Shown here in pieces: positions 11,210-26,600 of a stretch of DNA of 64,000 nt. Origin of the DNA: Argentina anserina (Eukaryota > Streptophyta > Magnoliopsida > Rosales > Rosaceae). The position numbers and the translations under genes were made by a program. Each line of letters opens with the position of its first letter. Positions within the stretch are counted from its first letter, which is position 1. A model generated the notes under the pieces. That model made no database searches. It was not told the DNA's origin and saw nothing but the letters and a program-made list of their open reading frames with translations. The stretch is from the NCBI RefSeq assembly GCF_933775445.1, contig NC_065874.1:20654501-20718500 (forward strand), written 5' to 3'.

Positions 11210-14200
11210 TCAATAGAAACTCGGATCAGAAAGCCTTACAGAAAGATACTCAAACGAGAAATGAAAACATACACAATTGGAATAGTAAAGATACGGAAAC
11301 GATGTAAAGATACACAATTGGAATAGTAAAGATACGCAAACGATGTAAAGATACACAGTTTGAAAGAAACACACTCCCACACTTGCAAAACTCTCAAATA
11401 CAATAGAAACTCGCATAGAAACTTGCATCAGAAAGCCTTACAGAAAGATACTCAAACGAGAAATGAAAACATACACAATTGGAATAGTAAAGATACGCAA
11501 ACGATGTAAAGATACACAATTGGAATAGTAAAGATACGCAAACGATGTAAAGATACATAATTAGAATAGTAAAGATACGCAAACGATGTAAAGATACTCA
11601 GTTTGAAAGAAACACACTCCCACACTTGCAAAACTCTCAAATTCAATAGAAACTCGCATCAGAAAGCCTTACAGAAAGATACTCAAACGAGAAATGAAAA
11701 GATACACAATTGGAATCGTAAAGATACGCAAACGATGTAAAGATACTCAGTTTGAAAGAAACACACTCCCACACTTGCAAAACTCTCAAATACAATAGAA
11801 ACTCGCATCGGAAGCCTTACAGAAAGATACTCAAACGAGAAATGAAAAGATACACAATTGGAATAGTAAAGATACGCAAACGATGTAAAGATACACAATT
11901 GGAATAGTAAAGATATGGAAACGATGTAAAGATACTCAGTTTGAAAGAAACACACTCCCACACTTGCAAAACTCTCAAATTCAATAGAAACTCGCATCAG
12001 AAAGCCTTACAGAAAGATACTCAAACGAGAAATGAAAACATACACAATTGGAATAGTAAAGATACGCAAACGATGTAAAGATACACAATTGGAATAGTAA
12101 AGATACGCAAACGATGTAAAGATACTCAGTTTGAAAGAAACACACTCCCACACTTGCAAAACTCTCAAATACAATAGAAACTCGCATCAGAAGCCTTACA
12201 GAAAGATACCCAAATGAGAAATGAAAAGATACACAATTGGAATAGTAAAGATACGCAAACGATGTAAAGATACACAATTGGAATAGTAAAGATACGCAAA
12301 CGATGTAAAGATACTCAGTTTGAAAGAAACACACTCCCACACTTGCAAAACTCTCAAATTCAATAGAAACTCGCATCAGAAAGCCTTACAGAAAGATACT
12401 CAAATGAGAAATGAAAAGATACACAATTGGAATAGTAAAGATACGCAAACGATGTAAAGATACACAATTGGAATAGTAAAGATACGCAAACGATGTAAAG
12501 ATACTCAGTTTGAAAGAAACACACTCCCACACTTGCAAAACTCTCAAATTCAATAGAAACTCGGATCAGAAAGCCTTACAGAAAGATACTCAAACGAGAA
12601 ATGAAAACATACACAATTGGAATAGTAAAGATACGGAAACGATGTAAAGATACACAATTGGAATAGTAAAGATACGCAAACGATGTAAAGATACACAGTT
12701 TGAAAGAAACACACTCCCACACTTGCAAAACTCTCAAATACAATAGAAACTCGCATAGAAACTCGCATCAGAAAGCCTTACAGAAAGATACTCAAACGAG
12801 AAATGAAAAGATACACAATTGGAATAGTAAAGATACGCAAACGATGTAAAGATACACAATTGGAATAGTAAAGATACGCAAACGATGTAAAGATACATAA
12901 TTAGAATAGTAAAGATACGCAAACGATGTAAAGATACTCAGTTTGAAAGAAACACACTCCCACACTTGCAAAACTCTCAAATTCAATAGAAACTCGCATC
13001 AGAAAGCCTTACAGAAAGATACTCAAACGAGAAATGAAAAGATACACAATTGGAATCGTAAAGATACGCAAACGATGTAAAGATACTCAGTTTGAAAGAA
13101 ACACACTCCCACACTTGCAAAACTCTCAAATACAATAGAAACTCGCATCGGAAGCCTTACAGAAAGATACTCAAACGAGAAATGAAAAGATACACAATTG
13201 GAATAGTAAAGATACGCAAACGATGTAAAGATACACAATTGGAATAGTAAAGATATGGAAACGATGTAAAGATACTCAGTTTGAAAGAAACACACTCCCA
13301 CACTTGCAAAACTCTCAAATTCAATAGAAACTCGCATCAGAAAGCCTTACAGAAAGATACTCAAACGAGAAATGAAAACATACACAATTGGAATAGTAAA
13401 GATACGCAAACGATGTAAAGATACACAATTGGAATAGTAAAGATACGCAAACGATGTAAAGATACTCAGTTTGAAAGAAACACACTCCCACACTTGCAAA
13501 ACTCTCAAATACAATAGAAACTCGCATCAGAAGCCTTACAGAAAGATACCCAAATGAGAAATGAAAAGATACACAATTGGAATAGTAAAGATACGCAAAC
13601 GATGTAAAGATACACAATTGGAATAGTAAAGATACGCAAACGATGTAAAGATACTCAGTTTGAAAGAAACACACTCCCACACTTGCAAAACTCTCAAATT
13701 CAATAGAAACTCGCATCAGAAAGCCTTACAGAAAGATACTCAAATGAGAAATGAAAAGATACACAATTGGAATAGTAAAGATACGCAAACGATGTAAAGA
13801 TACACAATTGGAATAGTAAAGATACGCAAACGATGTAAAGATACTCAGTTTGAAAGAAACACACTCCCACACTTGCAAAACTCTCAAATTCAATAGAAAC
13901 TCGGATCAGAAAGCCTTACAGAAAGATACTCAAACGAGAAATGAAAACATACACAATTGGAATAGTAAAGATACGGAAACGATGTAAAGATACACAATTG
14001 GAATAGTAAAGATACGCAAACGATGTAAAGATACACAGTTTGAAAGAAACACACTCCCACACTTGCAAAACTCTCAAATACAATAGAAACTCGCATAGAA
14101 ACTTGCATCAGAAAGCCTTACAGAAAGATACTCAAACGAGAAATGAAAACATACACAATTGGAATAGTAAAGATACGCAAACGATGTAAAGATACACAAT

Positions 14201-14225
14201 TGGAATAGTAAAGATACGCAAACGA
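11210..14225. repeat. 1340-bp higher-order repeat, two copies plus part of a third
   Basis: Copies start near 11210, 12550 and 13890. The cggatcag variant, the 12-bp duplication (11404, 12744, 14084), the ataattagaatag variant and the cgcatcggaagcc variant all recur at exactly 1340-bp spacing in the first two copies. The third copy diverges near 14225. A more distant relative of the first copy lies at about 17189-18343. Confidence 0.88.
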
Positions 14226-15679
14226 TGTAAAGATACTCAGTTTGAAAGAAACACACTCCCACACTTGCAAAACTCTCAAATTCAATAGAAACTCGCATCT
14301 GAAAGCCTTACAGAAAGATACTCAAACGAGAAATGAAAAGATACACAATTGGAATAGTAAAGATACGCAAACGATGTAAAGATACATAATTAGAATAGTA
14401 AAGATACCCAAACGATGTAAAGATACTCAGTTTGAAAGAAACACACTCCCACACTTGCAAAACTCTCAAATTCAATAGAAACTCGCATCAGAAAGCCTTA
14501 CAGAAAGATACTCAAACGAGAAATGAAAAGATACACAATTGGAATCGTAAAGATACGCAAACGATGTAAAGATACTCAGTTTGAAAGAAACACACTCCCA
14601 CACTTGCAAAACTCTCAAATTCAATAGAAACTCGCATCAGAAAGCCTTATAGAAAGATACTCAAACGAGAAATGAAAAGATACACAATTGGAATAGTAAA
14701 GATACGCAAACGATGTAAAGATACTCAGTTTGAAAGAAACACATTCCCACACTTGCAAAACTCTCAAATTCAATGGAAACTCGCATCAGAAAGCCTTACA
14801 GAAAGATACTCAAACGAGAAATGAAAAGATACACAATTGGAATAGTAAAGATACGCAAACGATGTAAAGATACTCAGTTTGAAAGAAACACACTCCCACA
14901 CTTGCAAAACTCTCAAATTCAATAGAAACTCGCATCAGAAGCCTTACAGAAAGATACTCAAACGAGAAATGAAAAGATACACAATTGGAATAGTAAAGAT
15001 ACGGAAACGATGTAAAGAAACTCAGTTTGAAAGAAACACACTCCCACACTTGCAAAACTCTCAAATTCAATAGAAACTAGCATCAGAAAGCCTTACAGAA
15101 AGATACTCAAACGAGAAATGAAAACATACACAATTGGAATAGTAAAGATACGCAAACGATGTAAAGATACACAATTGGAATAGTAAAGATACGCAAACGA
15201 TGTAAAGATACTCAGTTTGAAAGAAACACACTCCCACACTTGCAAAACTGTCAAATACAATAGAAACTTGCATCAGAAGCCTTACAGAAAGATACTCAAA
15301 CGAGAAATGAAAAGATACACAATTGGAATAGTAAAGATACGCAAACGATGTAAAGATACTCAGTCTGAAAGAAACACACTCCCACACTTGCAAAACTCTC
15401 AAATACAATAGAAACTCGCATCAGAAGCCTTACAGAAAGATACTCAAACGAGAAATGAAAAGATACACAATTGGAATAGTAAAGATACGCAAACGATGTA
15501 AAGATACACAATTGGAATAGTAAAGATACGCAAACGATGTAAAGATACTCAGTTTGAAAGAAACACACTCCCACACTTGCAAAACTCTCAAATTCAATAG
15601 AAACTCGGATCAGAAAGCCTTACAGAAAGATACTCAAACGAGAAATGAAAACATACACAATTGGAATAGTAAAGATACG

Positions 15680-18600
15680 GAAACGATGTAAAGATACACA
15701 ATTGGAATAGTAAAGATACGCAAACGATGTAAAGATACACAGTTTGAAAGAAACACACTCCCACACTTGCAAAACTCTCAAATACAATAGAAACTCGCAT
15801 AGAAACTTGCATCAGAAAGCCTTACAGAAAGATACTCAAACGAGAAATGAAAACATACACAATTGGAATAGTAAAGATACGCAAACGATGTAAAGATACA
15901 CAATTGGAATAGTAAAGATACGCAAACGATGTAAAGATACTCAGTTTGAAAGAAACACACTCCCACACTTGCAAAACTCTTAAATTCAATAGAAACTCGC
16001 ATCTGAAAGCCTTACAGAAAGATACTCAAACGAGAAATGAAAAGATACACAATTGGAATAGTAAAGATACGCAAACGATGTAAAGATACATAATTAGAAT
16101 AGTAAAGATACGCAAACGATGTAAAGATACTCAGTTTGAAAGAAACACACTCCCACACTTGCAAAACTCTCAAATTCAATAGAAACTCGCATCAGAAAGC
16201 CTTACAGAAAGATACTCAAACGAGAAATGAAAAGATACACAATTGGAATCGTAAAGAAACGCAAACGATGTAAAGATACTCAGTTTGAAAGAAACACACT
16301 CCCACACTTGCAAACTCTCAAATACAATAGAAACTCGCATCAGAAGCCTTACAGAAAGATACTCAAACGAGAAATGAAAAGATACACAATTGGAATAGTA
16401 AAGATACGCAAACGATGTAAAGATACACAATTGGAATAGTAAAGATACGGAAACGATGTAAAGATACTCAGTTTGAAAGAAACACACTCCCACACTTGCA
16501 AAACTCTCAAATTCAATAGAAACTCGCATCAGAAAGCCTTACAGAAAGATACTCAAACGAGAAATGAAAACATACACAATTGGAATAGTAAAGATACGCA
16601 AACGATGTAAAGATACACAATTGGAATAGTAAAGATACGCAAACGATGTAAAGATACTCAGTTTGAAAGAAACACACTCCCACACTTGCAAAACTCTCAA
16701 ATTCAATAGAAACTCGCATCAGAAAGCCTTACAGAAAGGTACTCAAATGAGAAATGAAAAGATACACAATTGGAATCGTAAAGATAGGCAAACGATGTAA
16801 AGATACTCAGTTTGAAAGAAACACACTCCCACACTTGCAAAACTCTCAAATACAATAGAAACTCGAATCAGAAGCCTTACAGACAGATACTCAAACGAGA
16901 AATGAAAAGATACACAATTGGAATAGTAAAGATACGCAAACGATGTAAAGATACTCAGTTTGAAAGAAACACACTCCCACACTTGCAAAACTCTCAAATA
17001 CAATAGAAACTCGCATCAGAAGCCTTACAGAAAGATACTCAAACGAGAAATGAAAAGATACACAATTGGAATAGTAAAGATACGCAAACGATGTAAAGAT
17101 ACACAATTGGAATAGTAAAGATACGCAAACGATGTAAAGATACTCAGTTTGAAAGAAACACACTCCCACACTTGCAAAACTCTCAAATTCAATAGAAACT
17201 CGGATCAGAAAGATACTCAAACGAGAAATGAAAACATACACAATTGGAATAGTAAAGATACGGAAACGATGTAAAGATACACAATTGGAATAGTAAAGAT
17301 ACGCAAACGATGTAAAGATACACAGTTTGAAAGAAACACACTCCCACACTTGCAAAACTCTCAAATACAATAGAAACTCGCATAGAAACTTGCATCAGAA
17401 AGCCTTACAGAAAGATACTCAAACGAGAAATGAAAACATACACAATTGGAATAGTAAAGATACGCAAACGATGTAAAGATACACAATTGGAATAGTAAAG
17501 ATACGCAAACGATGTAAAGATACATAATTAGAATAGTAAAGATACGCAAACGATGTAAAGATACTCAGTTTGAAAGAAACACACTCCCACACTTGCAAAA
17601 CTCTCAAATTCAATAGAAACTCGCATCAGAAAGCCTTACAGAAAGATACTCAAACGAGAAATGAAAAGATATACAATTGGAATCGTAAAGATACGCAAAC
17701 GATGTAAAGATACTCAGTTTGAAAGAAACACACTCCCACACTTGCAAAACTCTCAAATACAATAGAAACTCGCATCGGAAGCCTTACAGAAAGATACTCA
17801 AACGAGAAATGAAAAGATACACAATTGGAATAGTAAAGATACGCAAACGATGTAAAGATACACAATTGGAATAGTAAAGATATGGAAACGATGTAAAGAT
17901 ACTCAGTTTGAAAGAAACACACTCCCACACTTGCAAAACTCTCAAATTCAATAGAAACTCGCATCAGAAAGCCTTACAGAAAGATACTCAAACGAGAAAT
18001 GAAAACATACACAATTGGAATAGTAAAGATACGCAAACAATGTAAAGATACACAATTGGAATAGTAAAGATACGCAAACGATGTAAAGATACTCAGTTTG
18101 AAAGAAACACACTCCCACACTTGCAAAACTCTCAAATACAATAGAAACTCGCATCAGAAGCCTTACAGAAAGATACCCAAATGAGAAATGAAAAGATACA
18201 CAATTGGAATAGTAAAGATACGCAAACGATGTAAAGATACACAATTGGAATAGTAAAGATACGCAAACGATGTAAAGATACTCAGTTTGAAAGAAACACA
18301 CTCCCACACTTGCAAAACTCTCAAATTCAATAGAAACTCGCATCAGAAAGCCTTACAGAAAGATACTCAAATGAGAAATGAAAAGATACACAATTGGAAT
18401 AGTAAAGATACGCAAACGATGTAAAGATACACAATTGGAATAGTAAAGATACGCAAACGATGTAAAGATACTCAGTTTGAAAGAAACACACTCCCACACT
18501 TGCAAAACTCTCAAATTCAATAGAAACTCGCATAAGAAAGCCTTACAGAAAGATACTCAAATGAGAAATGAAAAGATACACAATTGGAATCGTAAAGATA

Positions 18601-20693
18601 CGCAAACGATGTAAAGATACTCAGTTTGAAAGAAACACACTCCCACACTTGCAAAACTCTCAAATACAATAGAAACTCGCATCAGAAGCCTTACAGAAAG
18701 ATACCCAAACGAGAAATGAAAAGATACACAATTGGAATAGTAAAGATACGCAAACGATGTAAAGATACACAATTGGAATAGTAAAGATACGCAAACGATG
18801 TAAAGATACACAGTTTGAAAGAAACACACTCCCACACTTGCAAAACTCTCAAATACAATAGAAACTCGCATAGAAACTTGCATCAGAAAGCCTTACAGAA
18901 AGATACTCAAACGAGAAATGAAAACATACACAATTGGAATAGTAAAGATACGCAAACGATGTAAAGATACACAATTGGAATAGTAAAGATACGCAAACGA
19001 TGTAAAGATACTCAGTTTGAAAGAAACACACTCCCACACTTGCAAAACTCTCAAATTCAATAGAAACTCGCATCTGAAAGCCTTACAGAAAGATACTCAA
19101 ACGAGAAATGAAAAGATACACAATTGGAATAGTAAAGATACGCAAACGATGTAAAGATACATAATTAGAATAGTAAAGATACGCAAACGATGTAAAGATA
19201 CTCAGTTTGAAAGAAACACACTCCCACACTTGCAAAACTCTCAAATTCAATAGAAACTCGCATCAGAAAGCCTTACAGAAAGATACTCAAACGAGAAATG
19301 AAAAGATACACAATTGGAATCGTAAAGATACGCAAACGATGTAAAGATACTCAGTTTGAAAGAAACACACTCCCACACTTGCAAACTCTCAAATACAATA
19401 GAAACTCGCATCAGAAGCCTTACAGAAAGATACTCAAACGAGAAATGAAAAGATACACAATTGGAATAGTAAAGATACGCAAACGATGTAAAGATACACA
19501 ATTGGAATAGTAAAGATACGGAAACGATGTAAAGATACTCAGTTTGAAAGAAACACACTCCCACACTTGCAAAACTCTCAAATTCAATAGAAACTCGCAT
19601 CAGAAAGCCTTACAGAAAGATACTCAAACGAGAAATGAAAACATACACAATTGGAATAGTAAAGATACGCAAACGATGTAAAGATACACAATTGGAATAG
19701 TAAAGATACGCAAACGATGTAAAGATACTCAGTTTGAAAGAAACACACTCCCACACTTGCAAAACTCTCAAATTCAATAGAAACTCGCATCAGAAAGCCT
19801 TACAGAAAGGTACTCAAATGAGAAATGAAAAGATACACAATTGGAATCGTAAAGATACGCAAACGATGTAAAGATACTCAGTTTGAAAGAAACACACTCC
19901 CACACTTGCAAAACTCTCAAATACAATAGAAACTCGAATCAGAAGCCTTACAGACAGATACTCAAACGAGAAATGAAAAGATACACAATTGGAATAGTAA
20001 AGATACGCAAACGATGTAAAGATACTCAGTTTGAAAGAAACACACTGCCACACTTGCAAAACTCTCAAATACAATAGAAACTCGCATCAGAAGCCTTACA
20101 GAAAGATACTCAAACGAGAAATGAAAAGATACACAATTGGAATAGTAAAGATACGCAAACGATGTAAAGATACACAATTGGAATAGTAAAGATACGCAAA
20201 CGATGTAAAGATACTCAGTTTGAAAGAAACACACTCCCACACTTGCAAAACTCTCAAATTCAATAGAAACTCGGATCAGAAAGCCTTACAGAAAGATACT
20301 CAAACGAGAAATGAAAACATACACAATTGGAATAGTAAAGATACGGAAACGATGTAAAGATACACAATTGGAATAGTAAAGATACGCAAACGATGTAAAG
20401 ATACACAGTTTGAAAGAAACACACTCCCACACTTGCAAAACTCTCAAATACAATAGAAACTCGCATAGAAACTTGCATCAGAAAGCCTTACAGAAAGATA
20501 CTCAAACGAGAAATGAAAACATACACAATTGGAATAGTAAAGATACGCAAACGATGTAAAGATACACAATTGGAATAGTAAAGATACGCAAACGATGTAA
20601 AGATACATAATTAGAATAGTAAAGATACGCAAACGATGTAAAGATACTCAGTTTGAAAGAAACACACTCCCACACTTGCAAAACTCTCAAATA
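15680..20693. repeat. ~3071-bp spaced duplicated segments
   Basis: About 15680-17610 recurs at about 18751-20693. The 12-bp duplication (15788 and 18859), the single-base-shorter ttgcaaactctc variant (near 16312 and 19383) and the cgaatcagaagccttacagacag variant (near 16864 and 19935) all show spacing 3071. After 17205 the spacing becomes 3083 because the first copy lacks 12 bp. A related segment with the cgaatcag/acagacag variant also lies near 10760-11200. Confidence 0.85.
17200..17215. repeat. 12-bp deletion in one satellite monomer
   Basis: This monomer reads cggatcagaaagatactc, whereas its duplicates at 11224, 12564, 13904, 15609 and 20275 read cggatcagaaagccttacag before agatactc. Twelve bases (one copy of gccttacagaaa or its phase equivalent) are missing. 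The short cagaaag repeat on both sides suggests slippage. Confidence 0.85.
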
Positions 20694-23600
20694 CAATAGA
20701 AACTCGCATCAGAAGCCTTACAGAAAGATACTCAAACGAGAAATGAAAAGATACACAACTGGAATCGTAAAGATACGCAAACGATGTAAAGATACTCAGT
20801 TTGAAAGAAACACACTCCCACACTTGCAAAACTCTCAAATTCAATAGAAACTCGCATCAGAAAGCCTTACAGAAAGATACTCAAACGGGAAATGAAAACA
20901 TACACAATTGGAATAGTAAAGATACGCAAACGATGTAAAGATACACAATTGGAATAGTAAAGATACGCAAACGATGTAAAGATACTCAGTTTGAAAGAAA
21001 CACACTCCCACACTTGCAAAACTCTCAAATACAATAGAAACTCGCATCAGAAGCCTTACAGAAAGATACTCAAACGAGAAATGAAAAGATACACAATTGG
21101 AATAGTAAAGATACGCAAACGATGTAAAGATACACAATTGGAATAGTTAAGATACGCAAACCATGTAAAGATACTCAGTTTGAAAGAAACACACTACCAC
21201 ACTTGCAAAACTCTCAAATTCAATAGAAACTCGCATCAGAAAGCCTTACAGAAAGATACTCAAACGAGAAATGAAAACATACACAATTGGAATAGTAAAG
21301 ATACGCAAACGATGTAAAGATACTCAGTTTGAAAGAAACACACTCCCACACTTGCAAAACTCTCAAATACAATAGAAACTCGCATCAGAAGCCTTACAGA
21401 AAGATACCCAAACGAGAAATGAAAAGATACACAATTGGAATAGTAAAGATACGCAAACGATGTAAAGATACACAATTGGAATAGTAAAGATACGCAAACG
21501 ATGTAAAGATACTCAGTTTGAAAGAAACACACTCCCACACTTGCAAAACTCTCAAATTCAATAGAAACTCGCATCAGAAAGCCTTACAGAAAGATACTCA
21601 AATGAGAAATGAAAAGATACACAATTGGAATCGTAAAGATACGCAAACGATGTAAAGATACTCAGTTTGAAAGAAACACACTCCCACACTTGCAAAACTC
21701 TCAAATACAATAGAAACTCGCATCAGAAGCCTTACAGAAAGATACCCAAACGAGAAATGAAAAGATACACAATTGGAATAGTAAAGATACGCAAACGATG
21801 TAAAGATACACAATTGGAATAGTAAAGATACGCAAACGATGTAAAGATACTCAGTTTGAAAGAAACACACTCCCACACTTGCAAAACTCTCAAATTCAAT
21901 AGAAACTCGCATCAGAAAGCCTTACAGAAAGATACTCAAACGAGAAATGAAAAGATACACAATTGGAATAGTAAAGATACGGAAACGATGTAAAGATACT
22001 CAGTTTGAAAGAAACACACTCCCACACTTGCAAAACTCTCAAATTCAATAGAAACTCGCATCAGAAAGCCTTACAGAATGATACTCAAACGGGAAATGAA
22101 AACATACACAATTGGAATAGTAAAGATACGCAAACGATGTAAAGATACTCAGTTTGAAAGAAACACACTCCCACACTTGCAAAACTCTCAAATACAATAG
22201 AAACTCGCATCAGAAGCCTTACAGAAAGATACTCAAACGAGAAATGAAAAGATACACAATTGGAATAGTAAAGATACGCAAACGATGTAAAGATACACAA
22301 TTGGAATAGTAAAGATACGCAAACCATGTAAAGATACTCAGTTTGAAAGAAACACACTACCACACTTGCAAAACTCTCAAATTCAATAGAAACTCGCATC
22401 AGAAAGCCTTACAGAAAGATACTCAAACGAGAAATGAAAACATACACAATTGGAATAGTAAAGATACGCAAACGATGTAAAGATACTCAGTTTGAAAGAA
22501 ACACACTCCCACACTTGCAAAACTCTCAAATTCAATAGAAACTCGCATCAGAAAGCCTTACAGAAAGATACTCAAATGAGAAATGAAAAGATACACAATT
22601 GGAATAGTAAAGATACGCAAACGATGTAAAGATACTCAGTTTGAAAGAAACACACTCCCACACTTGCAAAACTCCCAAATACAATAGAAACTCACATCAG
22701 AAGCCTTACAGAAAGATACTCAAACGAGAAATGAAAAGATACACAATTGGAATAGTAAAGATACACAAACGATGTAAAGATACACAATTGGAATAGTAAA
22801 GATACGGAAACGATGTAAAGATACTCAGTTTGAAAGAAACACACTCCCACACTTGCAAAACTCTCAAATTCAATAGAAACTCGCATCAGAAAGCCTTACA
22901 GAAAGATACTCAAACGAGAAATGAAAACATACACAATTGGAATAGTAAAGATACGCAAACGATGTAAAGATACACAATTGGAATAGTAAAGATACGCAAA
23001 CGATGTAAAGATACTCAGTTTGAAAGAAACACACTCCCACACTTGCAAAACTCTCAAATACAATAGAAACTAGCATCAGAAGCCTTACAGAAAGATACCC
23101 AAACGAGAAATGAAAAGATACACAATTGGAATAGTAAAGATACGCAAACGATGTAAAGATACACAATTGGAATAGTAAAGATACGCAAACGATGTAAAGA
23201 TACTCAGTTTGAAAGAAACACACTCCCACACTTGCAAAACTCTCAAATTCAATAGAAACTCGCATCAGAAAGCCTTACAGAAAGATACTCAAATGAGAAA
23301 TGAAAAGATACACAATTGGAATCGTAAAGATACGCAAACGATGTAAAGATACTCAATTTGAAAGAAACACACTCCCACACTTGCAAAACTCTCAAATACA
23401 ATAGAAACTCGCATCAGAAGCCTTACAGAAAGATACTCAAACGAGAAATGAAAAGATACACAATTGGAATAGTAAAGATACGCAAACGATGTAAAGATAC
23501 TCAGTTTGAAAGAAACACACTCCCACACTTGCAAAACTCTCAAATTCAATAGAAACTCGCATCAGAAAGCCTTACAGAAAGATACTCAAATGAGAAATGA

Positions 23601-26600
23601 AAAGATACACAATTGGAATCGTAAAGATACGCAAACGATGTAAAGATACTCAGTTTGAAAGAAACACACTCCCACACTTGCAAAACTCTCAAATACAATA
23701 GAAACTCGCATCAGAAGCCTTACAGAAAGATACTCAAACGAGAAATGAAAAGATACACAATTGGAATCGTAAAGATACGCAAACGATGTAAAGATACTCA
23801 GTTTGAAAGAAACACACTCCCACACTTGCAAAACTCTCAAATTCAATAGAAACTCGCATCAGAAAGCCTTACAGAAAGATACTCAAACGGGAAATGAAAA
23901 CATACACAATTGGAATAGTAAAGATACGCAAACGATGTAAAGATACACAATTGGAATAGTAAAGATACGCAAACGATGTAAAGATACTCAGTTTGAAAGA
24001 AACACACTCCCACACTTGCAAAACTCTCAAATACAATAGAAACTCGCATCAGAAGCCTTACAGAAAGATACTCAAACGAGAAATGAAAAGATACACAATT
24101 GGAATAGTAAAGATACGCAAACGATGTAAAGATACACAATTGGAATAGTTAAGATACGCAAACCATGTAAAGATACTCAGTTTGAAAGAAACACACTACC
24201 ACACTTGCAAAACTCTCAAATTCAATAGAAACTCGCATCAGAAAGCCTTACAGAAAGATACTCAAACGAGAAATGAAAACATACACAATTGGAATAGTAA
24301 AGATACGCAAACGATGTAAAGATACTCAGTTTGAAAGAAACACACTCCCACACTTGCAAAACTCTCAAATACAATAGAAACTCGCATCAGAAGCCTTACA
24401 GAAAGATACCCAAACGAGAAATGAAAAGATACACAATTGGAATAGTAAAGATACGCAAACGATGTAAAGATACACAATTGGAATAGTAAAGATACGCAAA
24501 CGATGTAAAGATACTCAGTTTGAAAGAAACACACTCCCACACTTGCAAAACTCTCAAATTCAATAGAAACTCGCATCAGAAAGCCTTACAGAAAGATACT
24601 CAAATGAGAAATGAAAAGATACACAATTGGAATCGTAAAGATACGCAAACGATGTAAAGATACTCAGTTTGAAAGAAACACACTCCCACACTTGCAAAAC
24701 TCTCAAATACAATAGAAACTCGCATCAGAAGCCTTACAGAAAGATACCCAAACGAGAAATGAAAAGATACACAATTCGAATAGTAAAGATACGCAAACGA
24801 TGTAAAGATACACAATTGGAATAGTAAAGATACGCAAACGATGTAAAGATACTCAGTTTGAAAGAAACACACTCCCACACTTGCAAAACTCTCAAATTCA
24901 ATAGAAACTCGCATCAGAAAGCCTTACAGAAAGATACTCAAACGAGAAATGAAAAGATACACAATTGGAATAGTAAAGATACGGAAACGATGTAAAGATA
25001 CTCAGTTTGAAAGAAACACACTCCCACACTTGCAAAACTCTCAAATTCAATAGAAACTCGCATCAGAAAGCCTTACAGAAAGATACTCAAACGGGAAATG
25101 AAAACATACACAATTGGAATAGTAAAGATACGGAAACGATGTAAAGATACTCAGTTTGAAAGAAACACACTCCCACACTTGCAAAACTCTCAAATACAAT
25201 AGAAACTCGCATCAGAAGCCTTACAGAAAGATACTCAAACGAGAAATGAAAAGATACACAATTGGAATAGTAAAGATACGCAAACGATGTAAAGATACAC
25301 AATTGGAATAGTAAAGATACGCAAACCATGTAAAGATACTCAGTTTGAAAGAAACACACTACCACACTTGCAAAACTCTCAAATTCAATAGAAACTCGCA
25401 TCAGAAAGCCTTACAGAAAGATACTCAAACGAGAAATGAAAACATACACAATTGGAATAGTAAAGATACGCAAACGATGTAAAGATACTCAGTTTGAAAG
25501 AAACACACTCCCACACTTGCAAAACTCTCAAATTCAATAGAAACTCGCATCAGAAAGCCTTACAGAAAGATACTCAAATGAGAAATGAAAAGATACACAA
25601 TTGGAATCGTAAAGATACGCAAACGATGTAAAGATACTCAGTTTGAAAGAAACACACTCCCACACTTGCAAAACTCCCAAATACAATAGAAACTCACATC
25701 AGAAGCCTTACAGAAAGATACTCAAACGAGAAATGAAAAGATACACAATTGGAATAGTAAAGATACACAAACGATGTAAAGATACACAATTGGAATAGTA
25801 AAGATACGGAAACGATGTAAAGATACTCAGTTTGAAAGAAACACACTCCCACACTTGCAAAACTCTCAAATTCAATAGAAACTCGCATCAGAAAGCCTTA
25901 CAGAAAGATACTCAAACGAGAAATGAAAACATACACAATTGGAATAGTAAAGATACGCAAACGATGTAAAGATACACAATTGGAATAGTAAAGATACGCA
26001 AACGATGTAAAGATACTCAGTTTGAAAGAAACACACTCCCACACTTGCAAAACTCTCAAATTCAATAGAAACTCGCATCAGAAAGCCTTACAGAAAGATA
26101 CTCAAATGAGAAATGAAAAGATACACAATTGGAATCGTAAAGATACGCAAACGATGTAAAGATACTCAGTTTGAAAGAAACACACTCCCACACTTGCAAA
26201 ACTCCCAAATACAATAGAAACTCACATCAGAAGCCTTACAGAAAGATACTCAAACGAGAAATGAAAAGATACACAATTGGAATAGTAAAGATACACAAAC
26301 GATGTAAAGATACACAATTGGAATAGTAAAGATACGGAAACGATGTAAAGATACTCAGTTTGAAAGAAACACACTCCCACACTTGCAAAACTCTCAAATT
26401 CAATAGAAACTCGCATCAGAAAGCCTTACAGAAAGATACTCAAACGAGAAATGAAAACATACACAATTGGAATAGTAAAGATACGCAAACGATGTAAAGA
26501 TACACAATTGGAATAGTAAAGATACGCAAACGATGTAAAGATACTCAGTTTGAAAGAAACACACTCCCACACTTGCAAAACTCTCAAATACAATAGAAAC

